NCBI GenBank assembly: GCA_019096195.1
Contig: JAGTXK010000014.1
Coordinates: forward strand, 303,266 to 367,265
Reading direction: 5' to 3'
Origin: Boletus sp. NGJ
Lineage: Eukaryota > Basidiomycota > Agaricomycetes > Boletales > Boletaceae
DNA length: 64,000 nt
The notes beneath the pieces are model-generated. The model did no database searches, was not told the DNA's origin, and saw only the letters and a list, made by a program, of their open reading frames with translations. Both the position numbers and the translations under genes were made by a program. Below, in pieces: positions 27,157 to 37,869 of the stretch. Positions within the stretch are counted from its first letter, which is position 1. Each line of letters opens with the position of its first letter.

Positions 27157-29025
27157 TCAAAACCGGAGCTGTTCCGGCTCCCAAACCTCTGGAAAGGGAT
27201 ACCACATCGCGGGGAGCGGACAAAGCCTCATTTCCCCCTCCTCGCGTCCACATATCGCGTAATCAAGCCATGCGTCTTGATACCTGTGCGTGCCCGTCCG
27301 CTTGCGATATTCGAATCCCACTTTTCGAAGTGACTTGAGACCACGTGCAAAAAAGGCGGCGCAATCCTGCCGTATGACACGCCACGATTCCAAGTCGTCT
27401 ATTTCATCATATTCCGGGAATTGCATGCAAAGCCGGAGGTCGCGCAGGGAATAGAGGGGAGAAAGGGCTTCTAGATATTCCTGCTGTGTGCGATGAAAGA
27501 TGAAAACAACGTTTCGAGGGTCAGTATCCTGTTACAATGATCGTCCCAGTCAAATTAAGGACATGATGGCAAAACCCGGGAGTAAACGGGTGCAAAATTG
27601 GTACCGAGTGAGGACAGGAGGGAGGAAGAGCGGACGTACACAGGAAGACACAGACTTGCCATCGTGGTAGCCGCACCGCTCGATCTCGAGGATTTCCAGT
27701 TGGGGGCAATGAGTAGAGATGAAACGACATATGGTTGGCGTGAGTTTGTCTTCAATTATGATACGCAGATGCTTCAGAGGGCAATTGCTTGCACCGATAT
27801 CCGCGAGTACCCTTTCGACCTGGGGTTGTGAGAGCGCAATGGGCCACCGAGGAAGATCCACCAGAGCCATAATGGCTAATCGTCGGAGGTTGGTCATGTA
27901 ATTGAGGACGCCCTCGAGAGCACAGGCATTCGAAATAGCGAAACTGTCCAGGGAGGCGAGCTTGGCGAGATTTTCGGGGTTGGCAAGGACGTATGGATCG
28001 AGGAGGCGAAACTCTTGCGATTTTGACTGAGGGAAAAGCAGTCGAAAATCGCGCAACACGGGCATCCTGCGCAACACGTCAAAAAGACGAGGGATGTGTT
28101 GGACAGGCGCGGGGGCCGCACCCATGTGAAATGAGAGATTGAGGTTCTGGTTGGGGACTCGACCATGGAGGACGAATGTGGAGAGAACGGGCCAGTCGAT
28201 GGTGGCGAGACCAGTGAAGACGGTCAAATCGCCCGATAGTTCGACGTGAGTGAGCGTAGGGGCGTGCTGGCGCAAAAAGACGGCGGAGGAGCGTATTTCT
28301 CTGTATCCGCGGAGGTTTGCTTGGGCTCTGTATTTTCTCCTCCAGTCCCGCATGAAGTAGCTTATCTCTGCAAATTTTGGGTCGGTTGGGCCGTCGCCGA
28401 TGCGTAGGGTCTGGCCAACGGGAGTGAGGTTAACCCGGCGGATAGGCGCGGGGTAGAATTGCATGAGGCTCTGATCGATTGGAGTGTCGATCAGGGTGAA
28501 TGAGGAGAGAGTGTGACATTGGCCGAGGGCCTCGTAAAATGCCTGAAGGGGGAGAAAGGGGGTGCTCAACGTGACTTTGGAAAGTTTTGGCATACGTGTG
28601 ATGGCGTAGACGGCGAGCTCCATGTGGTATGGGCAATAAATGCCCTCGCGATCAAGATAGCCGTAGCGAATACGGCCTGGCTCTGTCCACTCGTCGTGCC
28701 ATTCGAGACGAAAATGCCTATGGGATGGCGATAAGAAAGATACATGGATCAAGGATGGCACGAACCTGATGTATGGCCAGAGAGACTCGGGGTAGAAAAG
28801 GAGGCCATGGTCTCTGTCAGCCTTTGATCTCTGCGGCCAGCGGGCCTCTGCGAAGAGAAATGGGAGGCAAGCCTCGCGAATGTGGCGAGAGGTGCTGGAG
28901 AGGCTGAGGAGAGAGGCTGAGACGGGGTCTCTACCGGCTGGGAGGAGCTGGGTGATGAGGAGGGGGAATATGTCTGCGATGAGCGGCATGTGGGCACCCG
29001 GGAGGGTGGAGTGAGCGAGTGTCAT
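27157..29025 (-). CDS. F-box-like / leucine-rich-repeat domain protein
   Basis: Exons 29025-27640 and 27480-27157 (intron with GTACGT donor, 159 bp) give about 569 residues. The N-terminus (IADIFPLLITQLLPAG followed by LLSLSSTSRHIREACLPFLF) has the pattern of the degenerate F-box seen in large agaricomycete families. The rest is irregular Leu-rich repeats (LSKVTLSTPFLPL, LRDFRLLFP, LKHLRIIIEDKLTP, LEILEIERCG). F-box proteins recruit substrates to SCF ubiquitin ligases; no partner can be inferred. Start uncertain between 29025 and 28989. The C-terminal 30 residues could be intronic read-through. Confidence 0.72.
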
Positions 29026-29202
29026 GTAAAAGAGGAGGCAGAGGGGAGAGGTGGCCCATCCGAAGGGCAGGGTCGCGGTAAATATGTCAGTGCTGGTCGC
29101 ATGCAGACTTGATCAGTTCTAGACCTCGCCTAGACCCGACGTCTGTTACGAAATCACTTTTGCGTGTTCAACTACTGTAGTTACTGTACACCGATATCTT
29201 TT

Positions 29203-29971
29203 CTACTGAGACGCATATTTCTCCGTCCATTCCCGGCTCACTCGCTGCGCATCCTTTTCGTTCTCCTTGTAGTGCTTCGCCACATCCGTCGCCAACGGGT
29301 CGTCCGGGTTCGGTGCACTTAGTAGTGCCTGTATCGACAGCAGCACCGTCCGGATCTGCAGCGCCGGCGACCATTTATCTGCACAGCACACCGTCACCCC
29401 TCGTCCGCAGTGCAAATCCACTCTCTCCACCCACCTTTCAAAATATCGAGACAGATGCGCCCCAGTTTATCTACCAAACCGCCGTCGGGTATTATGTGAG
29501 CATGCGGAAAGTAACACCATGCCACCCCAGCATGCACCCTCACCGATATTAGGATGGTATATCTTGGTCAGGAACCGTACTTTCGGGGGGCTCATGGGGT
29601 ACTCCTCAGGGAGAAACAGCTCTAGATGAAACACGCCCTCTATCACAGCGTCAGACCGTCAGCCCGTGTGAGAGACCGTCACTCACGTTGAAAGGGACTC
29701 CCATCAGGCCCTTGGATGGTCACGTCAAAGTAACGCAGGTTGTCTTCGTGCGGTGCAGCCGTAATCCCAGGAGCGGGGTCTGCGACAAGGCGCTCAGTCT
29801 CCTAGCCATGTGTGTCCACAACACGGCAGGTGCACGAGGTCAGCAGTGCGGGTGACACGATATCGACATGTCGACCATGTTTACCTTGATGATTCGCTAG
29901 ATCGGCCATCCGCGGACATCAGCCTGCTGTAATACCACGCAAAATGTGATCCACACCTTTGGCAGAGCCAT
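29203..29971 (-). CDS. UBC13: UBC13-type ubiquitin-conjugating enzyme E2
   Basis: Six exons: 29971-29957, 29896-29885 (12 nt), 29801-29687, 29639-29544, 29470-29435 and 29378-29203, giving 149 residues (family about 150). It reads [22 protein letters not shown], an LFLPEEYPM loop, the HPN motif at 76-78 and the active-site Cys86 in [20 protein letters not shown]; the [13 protein letters not shown] that follows is characteristic of Ubc13. With an Mms2-type partner this E2 builds Lys63-linked chains in post-replication DNA repair; the partner is not in the window. The start is shared across a 168-bp divergent promoter with elongin C. Confidence 0.95.
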
Positions 29972-30139
29972 ATCTAGGGCTTAAATGACTGTCGTGCGCG
30001 CGGCAGGGTTCAATGAGGGTCTGTCGGAGTCACAAGGCGCACGCCGCAAAGATCCACGGATGGTCCCGAATCCCGACAACCCAATGATATCTAATATTCC
30101 CACGAATGCTAACTCGAACACTCACCCTTCTCGAGAGCC
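29972..30139. promoter_or_regulatory. Bidirectional promoter of UBC13 and elongin C
   Basis: Only 168 bp separate the two start codons, which face away from each other, so regulatory sequence must be shared. I see no clear TATA box. Confidence 0.6.
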
Positions 30140-30951
30140 ATGTCTACTAATGATGCCAATGTAGGTCGTCCGTCAGTCTAGGGTGATACGACCTAACGAT
30201 CTGCAGGACAATGATGGTTGGGTCAAGCTCGTCAGTTCTGACGGATACGCCTTTCTCATCAAACGCAGCGTCGCCATGATGAGTGGAACACTCAAGAACA
30301 TGCTTAATTTCGACAGTTAGATGACTTCCTCTTCCATACCAAATACTCTCTTTCTTCTAATACGCGTCATATGATTCTTGCCTTCCATCTCGCCACATTA
30401 CGGTCCGACTCTTCACATAGGCAGCTTCAAAGAAGCACTGGCCAATACCTGCCCAATCAGCGAACGGTGTGTCATGCTGAATCGCGTGATTTCCAGCGTT
30501 CGCTTATATGACAACGGCGCGTATTCTCCTCGGCACACCGGTGTTCGCTTCCCCCTCTCGTCAGCGCCCCCATCGTCGAAAAAGTCTGTGAATACATGTC
30601 CTTTAAGGCGCACTATGAAGGCGCAGGCTCTAAAGAAGATATTCCCATCAATGAATTCACAGAACGCTTGCCGCCCGAAATTGTGCTTGAACTGTACGTT
30701 CACCCTTAGCGACCGACATTCCTTAAATACATTAGCGCTGATCCTCTGCCCTCTTATTTTTTTTTCCCAACCCCATTTTTTCATTCCCCCGAACTTTGCT
30801 TCCATGCATGTGTTCCAGACTCTTGGCTGCGGATTACCTAGAAGGTAAATCACGTTTTTCGCACTTTGGTCCCGTTTTCAAAATGGACACTGGTGTGCTA
30901 ATGGAATTGATATCCGACTGGTGCCTTGTTACCCTCTGGTACCTAGTCTAG
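30140..30951 (+). CDS. ELC1: Elongin C (SKP1/BTB-fold adaptor)
   Basis: Exons 30140-30160, 30207-30315, 30421-30466, 30565-30693, 30819-30844 and a probable terminal exon 30947-30951 give 111 residues, the normal size. It reads DGWVKLVSSDGYAFLIKRSVAM, SGTLKNML, FKEALANTCPISER, IVEKVCEYMSFKAHYEG and ERLPPEIVLELLLAADYLEV. Elongin C links BC-box proteins to cullins and, in fungi, works in Elc1-Cul3 ligases that degrade stalled RNA polymerase II. The last exon codes only part of Val plus the stop; without that intron the protein would run on about 29 unconserved residues. Confidence 0.9.
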
Positions 30952-33467
30952 TCTGATGCTCTCCGACTGGTCCGCGTGGGTGCGGCGCGCTCTTTGGGGC
31001 ACCCTTTGTGTGCCCGCCGCGCCTGATGGTGACCTGGTGCCTTTGCGGGAGGCGGTGATATTGAATTTCACTTTTTCTGGATCATTGATAGGTGCGGAAG
31101 CATTGACGTGAGGCGGCGCAAAGTACGAGCTTTCTTTGTTTTTCTATTATCTTTCGAGAACGTGTTTTGAGCTTCTGGATGACGCATGGTTGCAATGGTT
31201 TCCCTCATGTATGCAGCTTTGGAACGAAACGTTGGAATCAAAACTCCAGGCGCATTCTGCCGCCCATCTATTCCCTCTAGGAGGCCACCCCGAATCTATT
31301 CTCTGCCTCCTGACTTCGGACCGATTGACAAAATGTCCGAACCTGATTATCCCAAATGTCAATCAGAAAAGGCCCATCTTTACCCGCACCCTGTCAATTA
31401 TCAAATACCATCCCATTCAATGGTCAATACTTCTATCGATGGGAAGTAATTTATCCACATGGGCCCGAGGACCAGACTCCAACCTGGCTCAGCGGCGCAT
31501 GACAATGGACGCTATGTGTTTCCCGACTAAGCAGGCTGCGGGACGTGATACCGGTTTACGCCCACTGGATCGGAATGATGAGTGAGCGCGACATTTTCAA
31601 TTGACAAGAAGAGGCAAATCCGAGTAATCACGTGGTGGACTGGTTTGTCTTTGCCTTTCTGTCATGAGTCGGTTAACCGACGTTATACCGGTCGTCGCGA
31701 GCGAGATCTGCGCCGGAAGGAAGCAGGCGATGTGTGCGTTGCAATGTACGTCGGTATGCTGCTAAAGCCCAGTCGATCCACCAGGGTCTCGTGCGCGGAT
31801 GTGGGTCCGAAATGTACGGCGCGATGTGTCCGTGTCATACGGTCGATACATGCCTGTCGCCACGAACGCGCTCCAGACCCAGAGCCTGGAACCTCCAGTT
31901 ACGCAAGACAGGACGTCCTTCTCATGTATATATGCCGGTGTATGCACCGCAAGCGTGACAGCTGCTACGTGTTCGTGGACTGCGCCTCTGGTGTTCGTCG
32001 ACCAGGCTGGGGATGACGATGCGCCGCATCTGAATCTGGATAGCCAATACCCACCCTCAGTGGTCCGGGGGGGACTCCCAACAACCTCGACGATGTTCGC
32101 CTACCAATGACAGGTTTCCACATGTGCGGACGATGCCACCGACCTGGCAGGCATGGTGGCTGGTGGACAGCAGGGCGGACGAGCTTGGAGGGCTAAGACG
32201 GTGGATGTAATGGCTTTCCATTCGTGGACGTTTACTTCCAGAACGTGGAGGCGGTCACGTGTCCGTCAAGGGAGTCCACGCCACGAGCAACAACCAAGTC
32301 TCCCCCGTTTGCGTCGCTCCTCACTTTATTCTGTTGTTCAAACGTTCATGACCGTGCAATATACATTAGACCTGTCAACCATGTCTTATCTGCGCGATAA
32401 AACGGACCCTCGGACTCGAAGCGGAGGAGATGTACCAGAGCTAGAAAAAATAGCGGTGCTTGAGCAAAAAAAAAAAAAAAGCCCATCGGACTGGGATGCT
32501 TTGGAGTACTTACTGGATGAAAGCTTGCGGGTGGATTGAGTTTCTCATCGCAACGATCACGTCGACACGTCTACATACAGGGTATTTTAATGCAGCAACT
32601 GTCGGCAAGGAACGTGGGGAAAAGGCTATAAACTTTATAAAAACCCACAGTGAACGTCCTTGGAACGATTCCCTAGGACAACATACCCGCTGCCATTCGT
32701 CGATTCGACGCGATCGCTTGCATGCTGATTCGGACACGCGGCCCCGAACTTGGTTCACCATGCAAACCGTGTACCGTCGTACCATGTCGGCTAACCGGCG
32801 TCTGCTCAGAGATGTTCGAGAAGCAGAAGCGATTGCGGCTACACGACATGCCATGGGCCCTGAAAATATCCTCAAGATAGACCTCGGAGAAAAAGGCCCT
32901 GTCATGGTTCCGTCCTGCGTACTTGGTTCGTATCGTCCACATCCCCACTCGCCAGCGGCCAAGTCAGAGATACCATCCAATCTGGTGTGAGTGCCAGTCT
33001 GACAGTATGTAGAAGGCTTACTGCATAGCAGATCAGGCACATGACATGGCGCTCGCCTCACATATATCAGAAAAGGATGTATTGAAGCGATAGGGACGAG
33101 GAAAACCATCCCAGCGCTGAGAGTCCGGCCAATATCCGATCCGGGTATACTGGTAGTAAGTTACTAGTGTGAATACATTTTCATTCGAGGATCAGCGAGC
33201 ACGTAAGATCTGTCCAACCCAATACATCGGCGCAACAAATTGCTCCATTCGATTCGAATTATCCAACGAGGTCCATAGCGGATTCGATTACCCGTGCACG
33301 CTATCGCGCCAGTTGATGGGATGCGCTCTAGTGCTACTCTACACGTGGACCTCCGCCCCGCTCTCCCCGCTACCCCTCGGCATCCTCCGCGATGCTGGAC
33401 CAATAGTGACGCTATTCTGTATGAATAAATAAGCAAGGGCCCGGCCGGATTACATTACTATCCGTAG
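30952..33467. other. Intergenic stretch of about 2.5 kb
   Basis: No supported gene. A plus-strand frame near 32760-32990 looks protein-like (RLLRDVREAEAIAATRHAMG), and the opposite strand is open too, but there are no domain or splice partners. A run of 15 A lies at 32466-32480. Confidence 0.4.
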
Positions 33468-34475
33468 CTACAAGTATACATCATCAGACCAGTTCCTGTA
33501 TTTCTGCACAGTTTCCATCAAACTCTTTCCCTTCTCATTTGCCATGTCAAGCACCCTTCTGTGGAGAGGAAGTCGCATTGGGGGATCTTCCAATCGAGAT
33601 GCTTTCTCAAACGCGATGCAGGCTTTCTTGGGATCGCCGTCGACGAAACCACCCGATTCGAAAATCGCGCGCCATTTGGATCCTGATAGTTCAGGATTTG
33701 TGTACGCAGGATGGGGAGGGGCTAGATGCCTGTTTGTCATCGTAATTTCTGTGAGGAATGGCCCAGGTTCGAGGATGGTGATCTATCTGTATTTAGCTTC
33801 TGTCTATAGACACGGAGGCAGTCGGTCTCACTTACTTTTATATTCCAGGCAGGGTCCAACTCACATGCAAGTGCTTCGGTCAATCCCTCGAGAGCGAATT
33901 TCCTGACAACGTTCGAGTTTGAGCTCGGTATGTGACCCGACGATAGAAGACGCTTACGTGGCACTGTAATGCCCATAACACGCGAGACTCGCGATGCCTG
34001 CTCCGGATGACACTTGGAGAAGTCTGCCACCTCGAGGCTGGTTAACATCTCTGAAGAATCGCACTGCCTCCTGGCTGACTTGTGCAGCACCCCAGAAATT
34101 GATGTCAAACACTTGTCGTGCATCTTCAACATTGACCGACTCAAGCTCTCCGTACATCATCTTCCCTGCGTTGTTGAAGACGACGTCGACACGGCCAAAT
34201 GCCTCCTGGGCCTTGGCAAAGGCTGCAGAGATCTCTGCATGCTGAGTGACGTCCAATTTGACGACGACGAGACGGGAGGACGGGTATTGGCCAACGAGAC
34301 CAGATAGCACCTCAGGCTTGCGGAGAGTGGCGACGACTCTATCCCCTTGTTCCAGGAGATACTCGGTCAAGATGCGACCGAAGCCAGTTGAAGCACCTGT
34401 GACTGAAGGCGAGTCAACACTAGGTGATACCGATTTAGAGATGAACTTACTGAACCAGACTCTGGATTCTGCCAT
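33468..34475 (-). CDS. Classical short-chain dehydrogenase/reductase, copy 1
   Basis: Exons 34475-34451, 34402-33958, 33902-33836 and 33782-33468 give 283 residues. The nucleotide-binding TGASTGFG is at 10-17, NNAG at 85-88 and the catalytic Tyr154-xxx-Lys158 (YSATK) is split by the second intron. The second part reads KFALEGLTEALACELDP and LEPGPFLTEI. It is an NAD(P)-dependent oxidoreductase of unknown substrate, resembling fungal SDRs that act on small carbonyls or sterol-like compounds. It lies head to head with copy 2, with identical intron positions and about 22 residue differences. Both copies are intact, so both may be expressed. Confidence 0.92.
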
Positions 34476-34684
34476 GGAGTAGATAAAGTACAAGTGAGTG
34501 AACGTGTTTCATCTCGATCACTGAACGGGCCTACAGGAGGTTATGTCTGACAGGTCTCCGCACCCACAAAAATAAATGGGCGTAACCGACTAATTATGGG
34601 ACTGGTTGAGATGCGGTTCGTCCAACTTTAATTGACAGGTATGATTAAAACTTTCCGTTCAGATAGCCGAACTATTATCAAACG

Positions 34685-35345
34685 AGGAGTTTTAAAAAGC
34701 GTTTCAGTAAACCGAGAATGGCACTTGATATTCAGCACGGTACTTACAAGTGGTTGTTACTAGATGGCAGTAGAGCACGGTAGTAAATAATATTCTCTAG
34801 GACTCTTGAAAGTTGAAACGTCAATTTCTTCAAGGCCGAGATCAGAATTACTCCGTTCTGCGCTGGTTTTTCAGGAGCAGTCTTGTGAGGCTAATATGAT
34901 TTGACAAAGCGTCCTTCAAGGCTCTCTGAGAGCTTGTTTTACACGGGCCAAAATGTGCCTGTATTCCCTGGGAAGGACTCGGAGAACAACATGGTGAGCA
35001 AGGGATACGAACTTATATACGCATCGACGCGGCGATTGCACTCTCTGGTGTGGCTGTGCAGAGAGAGAGAGAGAGATTATCCCACGAGCCCGGGGGGCGC
35101 CTACTACCCAGCGCTATATGAAAAGTTGTCGGTGTCCAGAGACCTTGTAAACAAGGCAATCAAACTACTTATGTTCTCCTCGAGGCTGCGAGAACACGAT
35201 GGCGAAAAATCAGCGCAGAACAGTAACTCTGATCTCGGCTCTTAGAAAAAATTGATTGCTGCGTTCTACTGCCATCTAACAACCACTTGTAAGTGCTTAC
35301 CGTGCCAAAATACAAGTGCTATTCATGATTTACTGAAAAAGCTTT
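34685..35345. repeat. Palindromic spacer between the two SDR genes (inverted repeat arms)
   Basis: The left arm (about 34695-34885) matches the reverse complement of the right arm (about 35160-35345) at roughly 75-80 %. Shared blocks include TTTCAGTAAA, GCACTTG, GCACGGT, ACTTACAAGTGGTTGTTA, AGATGGCAGTAGA and GCCGAGATCAGA. The symmetry centre is near 35020. A (GA)n run lies at about 35061-35074. Confidence 0.75.
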
Positions 35346-35398
35346 CCAAACATTGGTTCGATAGTGATTCGGGGGGGGGGGAGGAGCTAACCTACTAA

Positions 35399-35966
35399 GG
35401 GCCCGTTTGGCAGCCCTCCGTTTTTGCTCGGTTTTCGTCCGTTCCGTTTCGTTTTCACCGTTTTAAATCGGACCGTCCGACGTCGGGTCTGTTCGGCAGC
35501 CGTTTCCGTTTTTAAACAGTCTGTCACACTCCATTCTGCCTCTGAATACTCTTTCAAGTTTCGTACTACAGATGCCTTACTCTTCTTCCTGTCTTTACAA
35601 AGATCATTTCGCAAATCTCAGGCCATCAAGTTCCCGCAAGTTCAGCAAGCTCACGTGGCAACGCGAAGGTCATTGTGACAGCTGCAGCTGAGATAGCAGT
35701 ATTTGCTGATACCTCCTTTTATGGTGATACAATGATGATCTCGGGGCTTTCAAGGATGAGCTCTTTCTATGAGATGATCATGGAGCCATGGAGAGGTAGA
35801 GTGCTATGCATTGATCACTATCTGACTTACATGGTGACTATTTGTGATGCATCTATGATATTTTGAGAGACCTCCGACCGTTCCGTGTTCACAGGCGGGA
35901 CTCGGAAGTCAGAATGGAACGAATCGGACGCAAACGAACGAAAACGGAGGGCTGCCGAACGGGCCC
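35399..35966. mobile_element. PIF/Harbinger-like MITE, 568 bp
   Basis: The ends are inverted: GGGCCCGTTTGGCAGCCCTC at the left and, reverse-complemented, GGGCCCGTTCGGCAGCCCTC at the right, with the similarity continuing into CGTTTT and CGTCCG. TAA flanks both sides (35396-35398 and 35967-35969), a 3-bp target duplication typical of PIF/Harbinger. No transposase frame lies inside, so it is non-autonomous. Confidence 0.85.
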
Positions 35967-36104
35967 TAAGTTAGTATTGTGCGCCATCCAGAGTCTCAGT
36001 GGCCCAAGGGTGAGGTGCGAACTAATATTAGCATCAAGAACTACCCAGTTACATGGCACAATCTTCCAACGATTACGCCGGCTTGAGACACATCTATCTA
36101 CTTC

Positions 36105-37126
36105 ATGGCAGAATCTAGAGTCTGGTTTAGTAAGTTCGTCTCTACATTGGTATCACCTAGTGTTGACTCGCCTTCAGTCACAGGTGCTTCAACTGGCTTC
36201 GGTCGCATCTTGACCGAGTATCTCCTGGAACAAGGGGATAGAGTCGTCGCCACTCTCCGCAAGCCTGAGGTGCTATCTGGTCTCGTTGGCCAATACCCGT
36301 CCTCCCGTCTCGTCGTCGTCAAATTGGACGTCACTCAGCATGCAGAGATCTCTGCAGCCTTTGCAAAGGCCCAGGAGGCATTTGGCCGTGTCGACGTCGT
36401 CTTCAACAACGCAGGGAAGATGATCAACGGCGAGCTGGAGTCGGTCAATGATGAAGATGCACGAGAAATGTTTGATATCAACTTCTGGGGTGCTGCACAA
36501 GTCAGCCGGGAGGCAGTGCGATTCTTCAGAGATGTTAACCAGCCTCGAGGTGGCAGGCTCCTCCAAGTGTCGTCTGGAGTGGGCATCTCAAGTTTGGCGT
36601 GTTACGGGCACTACAGTGCCACGTAAGCCTCTTCTATCATCGGGTTACATTCCGAGCTCAAGATTGAACGTTATCAGGAAATTCGCTCTCGAGGCGTTGA
36701 CCGAAGCACTTGCATATGAGTTGGATCCTGCCTGGAATATAAAGGTAAGTCGGACCGAGTGCCTCCATGCCTATACATATCTCTCCACGGACAGAAGCTG
36801 AATGCAAATAGATTACCATCCTCCAGCCTGGGCCGTTCCTCACAGAAATTACGACGACAAACAGGCACCTAGCCCCTCCCCATCCTGCGTACACAAATCC
36901 TGAACTGGCAGGATCTAAATGGCGCGCGATTTTCAAATCGGATGGTTTCGTCGACGGCGATCCCAAGAAAGCCTGCATCGCCTTTGAGAAAGCGTCTCAA
37001 TTGGAAGATCCCCCATTTCGGCTTCCTCTCCACAGACGGGTGCTCGACATGGCAAATGAGAAGGGCAAGAGTTTGATAGAGACTGCGGAGAAGTACAGGC
37101 ACTGGTCTGATGATTTATACCTGTAA
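36105..37126 (+). CDS. Classical short-chain dehydrogenase/reductase, copy 2
   Basis: Exons 36105-36129, 36178-36622, 36678-36744 and 36812-37126 give 283 residues with the same intron phases as copy 1 at 33.5-34.5 kb. Motifs are TGASTGFG (10-17), NNAG (85-88) and YSATK with Tyr154 and Lys158. Differences from copy 1 cluster in the last exon and around residues 90-110 (for example GKMINGELESVNDEDAREMF). The substrate is unknown. The upstream region is interrupted by a MITE ending about 140 bp before the ATG, so its promoter may differ from that of copy 1. Confidence 0.92.
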
Positions 37127-37869
37127 GTTACGGATGGTGATGTGAACAGTTCAAGCCGGGCCTACCGTGTAATTGTATCAAGATGCCTCAGCCTGTCGAT
37201 CGCGCTTCAGTACCTGCAACCAAATCTGCGCACCAAGTGCGGGTCGTTACATCTGTTGACACCATCAGACCAAGTGATAGCTGGGTGAGTTTCTCGGTAG
37301 AAGGTGACGAACCACGATCTGTCAACATCAGCTGCCTTCTCGTTCCTTGTACCTGTAAGACATCTTGGGCTGTTTAGAAGGAAACAAAGGCGAAGCCATG
37401 TACATCCATTCGGGAATTCGGACTCTGCCAAATACTTAGACCTAAGTTATATCGTATTGGCTTACCAGCGGGCGAGATCCTTAAACCGCTGCATATGCCG
37501 ATCGGGTAGTTGCCGCTGCCTCCGGAAAGTATATACGAATCCATTAGGACGTTGTTTGCGTACGATCACTAGACCATACTGAGGAGCTCATTCTACGAGT
37601 TTCTACCTTACACTGATTTTTACCGAGTTTGTAGAATACCTAAATCCACAGCTGCCCGTGTATACAGCAGGAGGAGAGGTGCGGCGTTGACGATGCTACA
37701 GACCGAATACCTTGTCATATCCATGTACATACATCATGCCCGTTGATACAACAAAAATATCACCAGAACAACAAGCACACATACACAGCTTTCAGCACAC
37801 GTACACCAATGACATCTTCTCCGAGTCTCCATAGATCCCTTCTAAATCATCCTGCCCCTGTGTCGTTCC
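37127..37869. other. Intergenic region between SDR copy 2 and calcineurin
   Basis: Convergent 3' flanks. The first 50 bp after the SDR stop still resemble the flank of copy 1 (ACGGAT.GT.ATGT). The stretch 37300-37375 is repeated near 15.5 kb. No gene. Confidence 0.5.

Noticed and set aside
32510-33109. Minus-strand ORF of 199 codons
   Set aside because: Both strands are open over the same stretch and neither shows a domain; composition alone is not evidence.
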